From NCBI GenBank assembly GCA_008923315.1, contig WBSF01000004.1, positions 1 through 64,000 of the forward strand: DNA of 64,000 nucleotides, read 5' to 3'. Positions 55,001 to 63,406 of the stretch are shown here, in pieces. This stretch comes from Betaproteobacteria bacterium SCN1. Its GTDB lineage: Bacteria; Pseudomonadota; Gammaproteobacteria; Burkholderiales; Thiobacillaceae. The translations under genes were made by a program, and so were the position numbers. The first letter of the stretch is position 1, and each line of letters opens with the position of its first letter. A model generated the notes under the pieces. The model did no database searches and was not told where the DNA came from. It saw only the letters and a program-made list of their open reading frames with translations.

Positions 55001-56299
55001 ATGAGCCCCGTCGTCGACATCCTTTCCCTCGACCACGAGGGCCACGGCGTTGCGCGCATCGACGGCAAGGTTACCTTCGTCGACGGCGCGCTGGCAGGCG
55101 AACGCGCCGAAATCGCCGTCTACCGCAAGCACGCCAAGTACAACTCCGCCAATGCGGTCGGCATCCTCAAGGCCAGCGCGCAACGGGCCGACCCGCAGTG
55201 CCGGTATTTCGGCCGCTGCGGCGGCTGCTCGATGCAGCATCTGGAAGCCGGTGCCCAGGTCGCCGCCAAGCAGCGCGTGCTGGAGGAAAACCTCGCGCGC
55301 ATCGGCAAGGTGACGCCCGAACTGATCCTGCGCGCGCTGCACGGCCCCGCCTGGCACTACCGCCACCGTGCGCGCCTGTCGGTACGGCGCGTGGACAAGA
55401 AAGGCGGCATCCTGGTCGGCTTCCACGAAAAGCGCTCCAGCTTCATCGCCGACATGGACGGCTGCGAGGTGCTCACGCCCGACGTCTCGGCGCTGATCCG
55501 GCCGTTGCGCGACCTGATTCTGGGCTTGTCGAACTCGGACCGCATTCCGCAGATCGAGATCGCGGCCGGCGAGCGCATCACCGTTCTGGTGTTCCGCCTG
55601 CTCGAACCCTGGACCGACGAAGACGCCGTCCGGATACGGACCTTTGCGGAACGGCACGGCATCCAGATATGGGAGCAGCGCAAGGGCCCCGAGACCGCGC
55701 GGCCGTTCTGGCCGCTCGATGCGCCCGAACTCGGCTACAGCCTGCCCGAATTCGACCTGGTCATGCCGTTCCGGCCGACCGAGTTCACCCAGGTCAATAC
55801 CGCGATCAACCGCGCCCTGGTCAGCCGCGCCCTGCGCCTGCTCGCCCCGCGGCCGGGCGAGCGCATCGTCGACCTGTTCTGCGGGCTGGGCAATTTCACC
55901 CTGCCGATCGCGCGCAGCGGCGCCGCAGTGCACGGCATCGAAGGCAGCGGGGAACTCGTCGCCCGGGCGCGCGAAAACGCCCTGCGCAACCGCCTGCCGA
56001 ACGCAACGTTCGCAGTGGACAACCTGTTCGAAATGACGCCCGAGAAATTCGCCGCGCTGGGCCCGATCGACAAGCTGCTGATCGACCCGCCCCGTTCCGG
56101 CGCCATCGAGGTCGTGAAGGCCCTGCCGGACACGGGTGGGCCGCACCGCCTCGTCTACGTCTCCTGCGACCCTGCCACCCTGGCCCGCGACGCCGAGGTG
56201 CTGGTGCATGTGAAGGGCTACCGTCTCAAGGCCGCAGGCGTTGCCAACATGTTCCCGCACACGGCACACGTCGAATCGATCGCGCTTTTCGAGCGCTGA
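55001..56299 (+). CDS. rlmD: 23S rRNA (uracil-1939 C5) methyltransferase RlmD
   Basis: Iron-sulfur RNA methyltransferase, 432 residues, acting on 23S U1939. A TRAM domain (about 1-60) comes first. The cluster Cys are in [10 protein letters not shown] (Cys67, 73, 76) with a fourth likely in MDGCEVL. The SAM site is [15 protein letters not shown] and the catalytic Cys lies in [17 protein letters not shown] 55001 directly follows the inverted-repeat element, leaving no normal ribosome site; the family N-terminus nevertheless begins here. Expression may depend on readthrough or on element sequences. Confidence 0.95.
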   Translation: MSPVVDILSLDHEGHGVARIDGKVTFVDGALAGERAEIAVYRKHAKYNSANAVGILKASAQRADPQCRYFGRCGGCSMQHLEAGAQVAAKQRVLEENLARIGKVTPELILRALHGPAWHYRHRARLSVRRVDKKGGILVGFHEKRSSFIADMDGCEVLTPDVSALIRPLRDLILGLSNSDRIPQIEIAAGERITVLVFRLLEPWTDEDAVRIRTFAERHGIQIWEQRKGPETARPFWPLDAPELGYSLPEFDLVMPFRPTEFTQVNTAINRALVSRALRLLAPRPGERIVDLFCGLGNFTLPIARSGAAVHGIEGSGELVARARENALRNRLPNATFAVDNLFEMTPEKFAALGPIDKLLIDPPRSGAIEVVKALPDTGGPHRLVYVSCDPATLARDAEVLVHVKGYRLKAAGVANMFPHTAHVESIALFER

Positions 56300-56357
56300 T
56301 CCCTTAAAATCGCTGCTTTACTTCCACAACCGACATTTCCAGCCCGCAGCTCTCAAA

Positions 56358-57584
56358 ATGGCCCTCATCGTACAGAAATACGGCGGCACCTCGGTCGCCA
56401 ACGTCGAGCGTATCCGCGCCGTCGCGGAACGCGTCGCCAAGTTCAAAATGCTCGGCCACCAGGTTGTCGTCGTGCTCTCCGCCATGTCCGGCGAGACCAA
56501 TCGCCTGATCGCGCTGGCCCGGGAGATCCAGGCCGTGCCCGATCCACGCGAGCTCGACATGCTGGTGTCCACCGGCGAGCAGGTCACCATCGCGTTGCTG
56601 GCGATGGCCCTGAAGGACCTGGGCCTCAAGGCGAAAAGCTATACCGGCGGCCAGGTGAAGATCCTTACCGACAACGCCCACACCAAGGCCCGCATCCTCA
56701 GCATCGACGAGGCCAACATGCGGCGCGACCTCGATGCCGGCCACGTGGTCGTGGTCGCAGGCTTTCAGGGCGTGGACGACGGCGGCAACATCACCACCCT
56801 GGGCCGCGGCGGCTCCGATACCACCGGCGTGGCGCTGGCAGCGGCCCTCAAGGCCGACGAATGCCAGATATACACTGATGTCGACGGCGTCTACACCACC
56901 GACCCGCGCATCGTCCCCGATGCGCGTCGCCTGAAGACCGTCACCTTCGAGGAAATGCTCGAAATGGCGAGCCTCGGCTCCAAGGTGCTGCAGATCCGCT
57001 CGGTCGAGTTTGCCGGCAAGTACAAGGTCAAACTGCGTGTGCTGTCGAGCTTTCAGGACGAAGGCGACGGCACGCTCATCACATTCGAGGAAAACGACAG
57101 CATGGAACAACCCGTCATCTCCGGCATCGCCTTCAACCGCGACGAAGCGAAGATCACCGTCGTCGGCGTGCCCGATCATCCCGGCATCGCCTACAAGATC
57201 CTCGGCCCGGTCGCCGACGCCAACATAGACGTCGACATGATCGTGCAGAACGTGGGCCATGCGAACACGACCGATTTCACCTTCACCGTGCACCGCAACG
57301 ATTTCAACAAGGCGATCGGCATCGTCAGGGTGACCGCCTCCGCCATCGGCGCCCGCGAAGTCACCGGCGACGACAAGATCGCCAAGGTCTCCATCGTCGG
57401 CGTCGGCATGCGTTCGCACGTCGGTGTCGCACGCACCATGTTCGAGACCCTGTCCAAGGAAAACATCAACCTGCAGATGATCTCGACATCCGAAATCAAG
57501 ATTTCGGTCGTTGTCGAAGACAAGTACACGGAGCTCGCCGTACGCGCACTCCATCAGGCCTTCGAACTCGACAAGGCAAACTGA
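56358..57584 (+). CDS. lysC: aspartate kinase
   Basis: First step of Lys/Thr/Met synthesis, phosphorylating aspartate. The 408-residue protein has the kinase start VQKYGGTSVANVERIRAVA, the LGRGGSDTTGVALAAAL ATP/aspartate site, TDVDGVYTTDPRIVP and two C-terminal ACT domains (KITVVGVPDHPGIAYKI; VSIVGVGMRSHVGVA), typical of the alpha-beta LysC with feedback control by lysine and threonine. Second in-frame start for a beta subunit is possible but not needed. ATG 56358 gives the standard N-terminus. Confidence 0.97.
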   Translation: MALIVQKYGGTSVANVERIRAVAERVAKFKMLGHQVVVVLSAMSGETNRLIALAREIQAVPDPRELDMLVSTGEQVTIALLAMALKDLGLKAKSYTGGQVKILTDNAHTKARILSIDEANMRRDLDAGHVVVVAGFQGVDDGGNITTLGRGGSDTTGVALAAALKADECQIYTDVDGVYTTDPRIVPDARRLKTVTFEEMLEMASLGSKVLQIRSVEFAGKYKVKLRVLSSFQDEGDGTLITFEENDSMEQPVISGIAFNRDEAKITVVGVPDHPGIAYKILGPVADANIDVDMIVQNVGHANTTDFTFTVHRNDFNKAIGIVRVTASAIGAREVTGDDKIAKVSIVGVGMRSHVGVARTMFETLSKENINLQMISTSEIKISVVVEDKYTELAVRALHQAFELDKAN

Positions 57585-57621
57585 GCCGGGCCGCACGGGC
57601 GGCGTCCAGGCAAGGCACGGC

Positions 57622-57987
57622 ATGCGACATTTCTACTTCGTGCTCGCATGGGTTTTTTTCGGTCTTGGCGCGATAGGCGCCGTGCTGCCCGGCCTGCCCA
57701 CCGTCCCGTTCATGCTGCTTGCCCTGTGGGCGTTCTCGAAATCCTCGAAGCGTTTCCACGCCTGGCTCGAATCGCATCGCGTGTTCGGCCCGCCTTTGCG
57801 AGCCTGGCATCTGCACCGTGTGATCCCGCTCAAAGCCAAGATCGTCTCCATCACGAGCATGGCCCTCAGCATGGCCTACATGGTCCGCTACACGCACATG
57901 CCGACCTGGCTATTGCTGCTCGTCGCCAGCCTCATGCTGTACGGCGCGTGGTTCGTTCTGCGCCATCCCTCCGTGCCGAAAAGCTGA
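57622..57987 (+). CDS. YbaN-family inner-membrane protein (DUF454)
   Basis: A 121-residue membrane protein with three or four helices. The DUF454 signature GAIGAVLPGLPTVPFMLLAL near residue 17, and FSKSSKRFHAWLESH, are typical. Function unknown; family members are found near respiratory or iron genes. ATG 57622 puts the first helix at the N-terminus. It lies 37 bases after lysC, and the tRNA-Ser gene follows 47 bases after its stop. Confidence 0.88.
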   Translation: MRHFYFVLAWVFFGLGAIGAVLPGLPTVPFMLLALWAFSKSSKRFHAWLESHRVFGPPLRAWHLHRVIPLKAKIVSITSMALSMAYMVRYTHMPTWLLLLVASLMLYGAWFVLRHPSVPKS

Positions 57988-58034
57988 TCCGTAGTGGCGC
58001 CGAGGTCCGGCTTCCGCTACAATGCGCGCGGTTC

Positions 58035-58128
58035 GGAGACGTGGCCGAGTGGTTGAAGGTACTCCCCTGCTAAGGGAGCATGCGGGCTTAAACCTGCATC
58101 GAGGGTTCGAATCCCTCCGTCTCCGCCA
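58035..58128 (+). tRNA. tRNA-Ser(GCU)
   Basis: Acceptor GGAGACG/CGUCUCC, discriminator G and encoded CCA; anticodon stem CUCCC/GGGAG with loop CUGCUAA, anticodon GCU. It has the long class II variable arm (GCGGGCUUAAACCUGC). A TACAAT box at 58018-58023 may be its -10. Confidence 0.96.
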
Positions 58129-58141
58129 AACCAGAATATGG

Positions 58142-58170
58142 GTGTCAGACGCGGGAAAACCGCGTATAAT
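58142..58170 (+). promoter_or_regulatory. likely tRNA-Arg promoter
   Basis: A perfect TATAAT at 58165-58170 with GTGTCA at 58142-58147 (17-base spacer) lies just upstream of tRNA-Arg. It would allow independent transcription of this tRNA. Confidence 0.5.
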
Positions 58171-58184
58171 GCGCATCCTTCAAC

Positions 58185-58261
58185 GCGCCCGTAGCTCAGC
58201 TGGATAGAGTACTTGGCTACGAACCAAGGGGTCAGGAGTTCGAATCTCTTCGGGCGCGCCA
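58185..58261 (+). tRNA. tRNA-Arg(ACG)
   Basis: Acceptor GCGCCCG/CGGGCGC, discriminator G and encoded CCA; anticodon stem CUUGG/CCAAG with loop CUACGAA, anticodon ACG (read as ICG after editing). It is closed by a strong terminator at 58268-58295. Confidence 0.96.
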
Positions 58262-58267
58262 TATTCC

Positions 58268-58295
58268 AGAGGCTTCCAGACGGAAGCCTCTTTTC
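58268..58295 (+). terminator. terminator after tRNA-Arg
   Basis: AGAGGCTTCC / GGAAGCCTCT, a perfect 10-bp stem with AGAC loop, followed by TTTCGTTT. It begins seven bases after the tRNA-Arg CCA end. Confidence 0.85.
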
Positions 58296-58355
58296 GTTTG
58301 TTCATCACGCCCGGCGGCTGCGTCGTCGGACGGCGTGCCGTCATTCTGGCTTCCC

Positions 58356-58454
58356 CAACCCGGTTGGCCTCAATCCTGCGGCCCGTTGGCCGTAAATTCC
58401 CCTGTACGCCGCCCATCAGCGCGCACCGTCCCGATGCACCAACAACCCGGTTGG
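58356..58454. promoter_or_regulatory. pair of CAACCCGGTTGG dyads upstream of an HTH gene
   Basis: The 12-base near-palindrome CAACCCGGTTGG occurs at 58356-58367 and 58443-58454, 87 bases apart (about eight helical turns). The second lies 62 bases before the HTH gene start and is extended by CACCAAC/GTTGGTG. Both fit a self-regulating operator pair. Confidence 0.5.
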
Positions 58455-58516
58455 TGGTCCGGCCAGTGCGGCGTTTGCTAGGCTGCGATCGCGCAATCCG
58501 CATTCAGGGAGTTCAT

Positions 58517-59353
58517 ATGGCTTACTTGCAGAACAAATGGAGCGAGCATGCCCGGCAGGCCAGTCCCGCCCGACGCTATGCTTCGCAACGCGAATTCGAG
58601 GCCGACTGGATCTACAGCCTGCGCCGCCGCTATCGCGTTTCCCAGGAGGCGCTCGCGGTGATGGCCAACGTCTCGGTCACCACGGTGCAGAACTGGGAGA
58701 ACCCGCGCAGCGCCAAAGCCATCGCGGAACACAACCAGGCACGGTTGCGCGACATCGAGCGCGACCTGTGGATCAAGGCCCATGTCACGCTGCTCGACCC
58801 CTGCCCTCCCTACATTCAGGCGCTTTACGATCTGATGAGCGCCAGCAAGGACGATAGCGCACGCGCGCTGGCCGACTATCTGGTCGCCTCCCTGCCCGCG
58901 GACGATGCCGGGCGGGCGCGCCTGCTGCACTGGGCCAGCCTCACCCACAGTATCGGCGAACCCGGCTCGGCGCGGGCACGCAGCCTATCCGAAGCCGCGC
59001 TGGACGCGCTGACCGGCGCCGATACGCAACTCTCGGCAGCCATCGAAAACGAAATTCTCGGTAGCCAGTTCGAGGATCTGCTGCAATTGCCCGCAGGGGA
59101 ATCCCGCACGCGCCAGGGCGCCAGTCTGATGCGCGCCTGCGAACGCCTGTTTCAGCGCGACGCACAGCCTGCGTATCTATGGAACGCGCTGGAGGTCGCC
59201 TGCCGCGCGCCGCTCGAGTCGCGCGACGTGTTCCGGCTGGTACAGGTGCTGGTCGACGTTCAAGGCGTGGCCCATGTGAGTCACCGCATCCGCAACGAAG
59301 CCCGCTTCGAGGCCGCCCGTCAGGTGCTCGAAAGCAGTGCGACGCGCAACTGA
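58517..59353 (+). CDS. XRE-like HTH regulator
   Basis: A 278-residue protein with an N-terminal helix-turn-helix (about 30-65: YRVSQEALAVMANVSVTTVQ, NWENPRSAKA) and a long all-helical C-terminal region rich in Ala/Leu without a recognised ligand domain. The N-terminal part looks like XRE or phage-repressor DNA-binding modules. ATG 58517 has an AGGGAG ribosome site. It probably binds the CAACCCGGTTGG dyads upstream. The gene for a small secreted protein follows 11 bases later, suggesting a two-gene unit. Confidence 0.72.
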   Translation: MAYLQNKWSEHARQASPARRYASQREFEADWIYSLRRRYRVSQEALAVMANVSVTTVQNWENPRSAKAIAEHNQARLRDIERDLWIKAHVTLLDPCPPYIQALYDLMSASKDDSARALADYLVASLPADDAGRARLLHWASLTHSIGEPGSARARSLSEAALDALTGADTQLSAAIENEILGSQFEDLLQLPAGESRTRQGASLMRACERLFQRDAQPAYLWNALEVACRAPLESRDVFRLVQVLVDVQGVAHVSHRIRNEARFEAARQVLESSATRN

Positions 59354-59364
59354 GGAGGCGCGCC

Positions 59365-59544
59365 ATGAAACGCACACTGCTTCTTCCGTTGAATATGGCG
59401 ACGATGCTGCTTCTGTTGCAATTCGCCGTGCCCGCACATGCCGCGAAAGCGCCGACGCCACCTGCGGCGCCGGCTGTCGAAACTGCGGTCGTTGCCCCAC
59501 AGCCCATACTCATCGCCTGGGACAGGGTCGGCGCAACCGCGTGA
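59365..59544 (+). CDS. 59-residue secreted small protein
   Basis: Starts at ATG 59365 with a clear GGAGG ribosome site. It has a signal peptide (MKRTLLLPLNMATMLLLLQF to about AHA at 26) and a Pro/Ala/Val-rich mature tail of about 33 residues (APTPPAAPAVETAVVAPQ) ending in WDRVGATA. No family recognised. Its short distance to the HTH gene suggests co-expression. The stop is followed by 77 bases before prfC with nothing else evident. Confidence 0.6.
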   Translation: MKRTLLLPLNMATMLLLLQFAVPAHAAKAPTPPAAPAVETAVVAPQPILIAWDRVGATA

Positions 59545-59621
59545 CCGACAGGCGGAGCCTCTTCGGCCCCGGGGAAATCGCTTAGAATGGCGGCCTGCCG
59601 CAATTCGACCCGCATTTCCCC

Positions 59622-61262
59622 ATGGATACCCCGCAGACCGCGCCGGCTTCGTCCGGCGCTGCCGCCCTGGCGCGCGACGTGAAGAAACGCCGCACCTTCG
59701 CCATCATCTCGCACCCCGACGCCGGTAAAACCACGCTCACCGAAAAGCTCCTGCTGTTCGGCGGCGCCATCCAGATGGCCGGCACGGTCAAGGCCAAGAA
59801 GAGCGGCAAATTCGCCACCTCCGACTGGATGGCTGTCGAACAGGAGCGCGGCATTTCGGTGGCCTCGTCGGTGATGCAGTTTTCCTACGGCGACTGCGTC
59901 TTCAACCTGCTCGACACCCCCGGCCACAAGGACTTCTCCGAAGACACCTATCGCGTGCTCACGGCCGTGGATGCCGCGATCATGGTCGTCGACGCCGCCA
60001 AGGGCGTCGAGGAACAGACGATCAAACTGCTGGAAGTGTGCCGGATGCGCAATACGCCCATCATCACCTTCATCAACAAGCTCGACCGAGAAGTGCGCGA
60101 ACCGCTCGAACTGCTGGACGAGATCGAATCCATCCTGAAAATCCACTGCGCGCCGGTCACCTGGCCCATCGGCATGGGCAAGCGCTTCCAGGGCGTCTAT
60201 CACCTCATCCACGACGAGTTCCTGCGCTTCAAGGCCGGCGAGGAAAATGCCGGCCAGCAGTTCGAATCGCTGCAGGGCCTGGGCGAAGCCCGGTTACGCG
60301 AACTGTTCCCGCTCGAAGCCGACACCCTGCTCGGCGAGATCGAGCTGGTGCGCGGCGCCGGCGCCGCCTTCAGCCTCGACGACTTTCTCAGTGGCAAGCA
60401 GACCCCGGTGTTCTTCGGCTCCGGGATCAACAACTTCGGCGTGCGCGAAGTGCTGCGCGCCCTGTCGGACTGGGCGCCCTCGCCGCTGCCGCGCGAAGCG
60501 GTCGAGCGCACGGTCGAGCCCACCGAACCCAAGTTCACCGGTTTCGTATTCAAGATCCAGGCCAACATGGACCCGAACCACCGTGACCGCATCGCCTTCT
60601 TCCGCGTCTGCTCGGGTCGCTACTCGCCCGGGATGAAGGCACGCCACCGTCGCACCGGCAAGGACATGAAGATCGCCAACGCGGTCGTCTTCATGGCCAA
60701 CGAACGCCAGCGCTCGGAGGATGCCGTCGCGGGCGACATCATCGGTATCCACAATCACGGCCAGCTGCAGATCGGCGACACCCTCACCGAAGGCGAGGCC
60801 TTGCAGTTCAAGGGCATCCCCTACTTCGCGCCGGAATTGTTTTCCAAACCGCGTCTGCGCGACCCCCTGCGCGCCAAGCAGCTCAACAAGGGTTTGCTGG
60901 AACTCGGCGAGGAAGGCGCGGTGCAGGTGTTCGAGCCTTTTGCCGACAACACGCTCCTGATCGGCGCCGTCGGCCCGCTGCAGTTCGAAATCGTCGCGCA
61001 TCGCCTGAAGACCGAATACGGCGTCGACGCCACGTTCGAGAACGCCGGCATCCACACCGCGCGCTGGGTCACCTGCCCCGACGCGCAACACCTCGCCGAA
61101 TTCACCAGGGCGAATTCGTTGCGGCTGGCGAAGGACGTCGACGGCAATCTGGTCTATCTGGCAGACACGCGGGTGAACCTGCAGCTGGCGCAGGAGCGCT
61201 GGCCCAAGGTCGCGTTCCACGACACGCGGGAGCATGGGCAGCTGCTCGGCCAGGCAGCATGA
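59622..61262 (+). CDS. prfC: peptide chain release factor 3
   Basis: GTPase that removes RF1/RF2 from the ribosome after termination and takes part in quality control. The 546-residue protein has the G1 motif [16 protein letters not shown]2 region [14 protein letters not shown]3 [13 protein letters not shown]4 INKLDRE and the family's C-terminal domains ([17 protein letters not shown]). ATG 59622 gives the expected N-terminus, about ten residues longer than E. coli RF3. A 24-base perfect palindrome without a U tract follows the stop at 61288. Confidence 0.97.
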   Translation: MDTPQTAPASSGAAALARDVKKRRTFAIISHPDAGKTTLTEKLLLFGGAIQMAGTVKAKKSGKFATSDWMAVEQERGISVASSVMQFSYGDCVFNLLDTPGHKDFSEDTYRVLTAVDAAIMVVDAAKGVEEQTIKLLEVCRMRNTPIITFINKLDREVREPLELLDEIESILKIHCAPVTWPIGMGKRFQGVYHLIHDEFLRFKAGEENAGQQFESLQGLGEARLRELFPLEADTLLGEIELVRGAGAAFSLDDFLSGKQTPVFFGSGINNFGVREVLRALSDWAPSPLPREAVERTVEPTEPKFTGFVFKIQANMDPNHRDRIAFFRVCSGRYSPGMKARHRRTGKDMKIANAVVFMANERQRSEDAVAGDIIGIHNHGQLQIGDTLTEGEALQFKGIPYFAPELFSKPRLRDPLRAKQLNKGLLELGEEGAVQVFEPFADNTLLIGAVGPLQFEIVAHRLKTEYGVDATFENAGIHTARWVTCPDAQHLAEFTRANSLRLAKDVDGNLVYLADTRVNLQLAQERWPKVAFHDTREHGQLLGQAA

Positions 61263-61287
61263 GTCCGACCCGTTCTCACGACTGATC

Positions 61288-61311
61288 GCCCCGGGCTTGC
61301 AAGCCCGGGGC
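61288..61311. repeat. perfect 24-base palindrome after prfC
   Basis: GCCCCGGGCTTGCAAGCCCGGGGC is fully self-complementary. It has no T run, so it is more like a REP/transcript-stabilising element than a standard terminator. The rest of the 217-base gap to the next gene shows nothing further. Confidence 0.6.
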
Positions 61312-61479
61312 ATGTAGGCTCCGGCCGACAACGGCCTTCCTGAATACTGCGCCGGACGTAGGATTCGTCTGATTGCGGCGCCCCGCGCCGCCCCCTATCT
61401 TGGCGACATGCGTTCATGGGCCGGCCGAAAACCGGGCGCCACGGGCACACCTACGAAAACCGCAAGAGAGGAATCAAAC

Positions 61480-62019
61480 ATGGACAAATCGATGATTGTC
61501 GGCATCGCAGTCGGCGCCGTTGCCGCGACCGCCATCGCAGGGGTCGCTGGTTATCGTGCACTCAATGGGGCCAGCGATTACGCGGAAGTGGTCCATTCCG
61601 AACCTGTCATGAAAACGGTCAAGACCCCGCGTGAAGTATGCAATGACGTGGCCGTGACCGAACCTGCGCCGGTACGCGATCAGAACCGAATTGCAGGAAC
61701 GGCGATTGGCGCGGTCGTCGGCGGGGTATTGGGCAACCAGATCGGCGGCGGCGACGGCAAGAAACTGGCGACCGTCGGCGGCGCCGTGGCCGGCGGCTAC
61801 GCCGGCAACCAGATCCAGCGGAACATGCAGGACAACAACACGCACACCACACGGGAAACGCGCTGCCGGACGGTCTACGACTCGCACGAAGCGATCTCCG
61901 GCTACAAGGTGACCTACCGCATCGGCGATACCCAGGGCGTGGTCCATATGGACAGGGATCCGGGGGCACGCATCCCGCTCCGAGACGGCCAGCTCGATCT
62001 CGGCAGCCAACCGGGCTGA
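61480..62019 (+). CDS. glycine-zipper (2TM) membrane protein
   Basis: A 179-residue protein with an N-terminal hydrophobic segment (MIVGIAVGAVAATAIAGVAG) and a glycine-zipper domain (about 85-115: GTAIGAVVGGVLGNQIGGG, GAVAGGYAGNQIQ), as in SlyB/Rick_17kDa-type envelope proteins. Two Cys (REVCNDVAV, ETRCRTVYD) flank the zipper. The C-terminal part (GYKVTYRIGDTQGVVHMD) is a beta-rich domain. It is probably in the inner or outer membrane, perhaps a stress protein. ATG 61480 has a GAGAGGAAT ribosome site. It converges with radA. Confidence 0.8.
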   Translation: MDKSMIVGIAVGAVAATAIAGVAGYRALNGASDYAEVVHSEPVMKTVKTPREVCNDVAVTEPAPVRDQNRIAGTAIGAVVGGVLGNQIGGGDGKKLATVGGAVAGGYAGNQIQRNMQDNNTHTTRETRCRTVYDSHEAISGYKVTYRIGDTQGVVHMDRDPGARIPLRDGQLDLGSQPG

Positions 62020-62033
62020 GGCTCTCCCCCATC

Positions 62034-62055
62034 GGGACGGCCGATCAGCCGTCCC
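62034..62055. terminator. hairpin at the convergent gene ends
   Basis: GGGACGGC / GCCGTCCC with a six-base loop lies across the radA stop and 14 bases beyond the glycine-zipper gene. No T run follows on either strand, so termination is uncertain. Confidence 0.35.
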
Positions 62056-63400
62056 GGAAGAAACCGATCGCTTCGTCCAGCCGCTGCACCGCATGCACCG
62101 TCATGCCCGCGATCTTTTGCTTGGGCTGGTTGGCGGCAGGCACGATGGCCCGGGTAAAGCCGAGCTTGGCCGCCTCCTTGAGCCGTTCCTGGCCACGCTG
62201 CACCGGGCGGATTTCGCCGGCCAGCCCCACTTCGCCGAATATCACCAGCTTGTCGGGCAAGGGCTGGCTGCGCAACGACGACACAATGGCGGCGAGCACG
62301 GCGAGGTCGGCAGCAGGCTCGCTGATTTTCACCCCGCCCACGGCATTGACGAACACGTCCTGGTCGAAACAGGCGATACCGGCGTGGCGGTGCAGCACCG
62401 CGAGGAGCATGGCAAGACGATTCTGCTCCAGCCCCACGCTCAATCGCCGCGGACTCGGGGCATGACTGGAATCGACCAGTGCCTGGATTTCAACCAGCAG
62501 CGGCCGCGTGCCCTCCTGCGTCACCAGCACGCAGGAGCCGGGGACGGGTTCGCCGTGACGCGAAAGGAAAATGGCCGAGGGGTTCGACACGCCTTTCAGC
62601 CCCTTCTCGGTCATCGCGAACACGCCGATTTCGTTGACTGCGCCAAAGCGGTTCTTGAACGCACGAACGAGTCTGAATGACGAACCGGTGTCGCCCTCGA
62701 AATACAGAACGGTATCGACGATGTGTTCGAGCACGCGCGGACCGGCGATGGCGCCTTCCTTGGTAACGTGACCGACGAGAATGATCGCGCAACCGTGCAG
62801 CTTGGCGTAACGCGTGAGCTGCGCGGCACACTCGCGTACCTGCGCCACCGAACCGGGCGCAGAGGTCAGTGCCTCGGCATACACGGTCTGGATCGAATCG
62901 ACGACCGCAAGCGCGGGCTTCATCGCATCCAGCTGCACCAGGATGGCCTCCAGCCGGATTTCCGGTAGCACGGGCAGGCTCGTTTCGGGCAATGCCAATC
63001 GTCGCGCACGCAACGCGACCTGGCGTGCGGATTCCTCGCCGCTGACATACAGGGTTTTAAGCGCCCCGGACAGTCCCGCCAGCGCCTGCAACAGCAGCGT
63101 GGATTTGCCGATGCCCGGATCGCCGCCGATCAGCACGACACCGCCCGGTACCAGGCCGCCCCCGAGCACCCGGTCGAGCTCGCCAATGCCCGTGGCGATG
63201 CGGCTTTCTTCCGAAGCTTCGACGTCGTGCAGCAACTGCACCTGACTCGTCGCCGCGAGCGAGGCGAAGCGCGGCTTCGCGCTCTCGGCAACGGTTTCGA
63301 CGAGCGTGTTCCAGGCATTGCAGTGCGGGCACTGGCCCTGCCACTTGGGCAGTTGGCCGCCGCATTCGGTGCAGGTGTATACGGTCTTCGCCTTGGCCAA
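62045..63400 (-). CDS. radA: DNA repair protein RadA
   Basis: A 451-residue DnaB-like/RecA-like helicase that extends recombination joints. The N-terminal zinc finger has Cys10, 13, 24 and 27 (CTECGGQLPKWQGQCPHC). Walker A is GGDPGIGKSTLLLQ, Walker B region LAVVDSIQTVY, and the RadA-specific KNRFG motif appears in RAFKNRFGAVNEIG. The C-terminal Lon-like domain covers about 290-451. Length and order are normal. It starts six bases after the cysM stop on the same strand, so both may share a transcript. Confidence 0.96.
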   Translation of the reverse strand: MAKAKTVYTCTECGGQLPKWQGQCPHCNAWNTLVETVAESAKPRFASLAATSQVQLLHDVEASEESRIATGIGELDRVLGGGLVPGGVVLIGGDPGIGKSTLLLQALAGLSGALKTLYVSGEESARQVALRARRLALPETSLPVLPEIRLEAILVQLDAMKPALAVVDSIQTVYAEALTSAPGSVAQVRECAAQLTRYAKLHGCAIILVGHVTKEGAIAGPRVLEHIVDTVLYFEGDTGSSFRLVRAFKNRFGAVNEIGVFAMTEKGLKGVSNPSAIFLSRHGEPVPGSCVLVTQEGTRPLLVEIQALVDSSHAPSPRRLSVGLEQNRLAMLLAVLHRHAGIACFDQDVFVNAVGGVKISEPAADLAVLAAIVSSLRSQPLPDKLVIFGEVGLAGEIRPVQRGQERLKEAAKLGFTRAIVPAANQPKQKIAGMTVHAVQRLDEAIGFFRDG

Positions 63401-63406
63401 GGCGAT

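Noticed and set aside
58017-58262. Open frames across tRNA-Ser and tRNA-Arg
   Set aside because: They lie within two complete tRNA genes.
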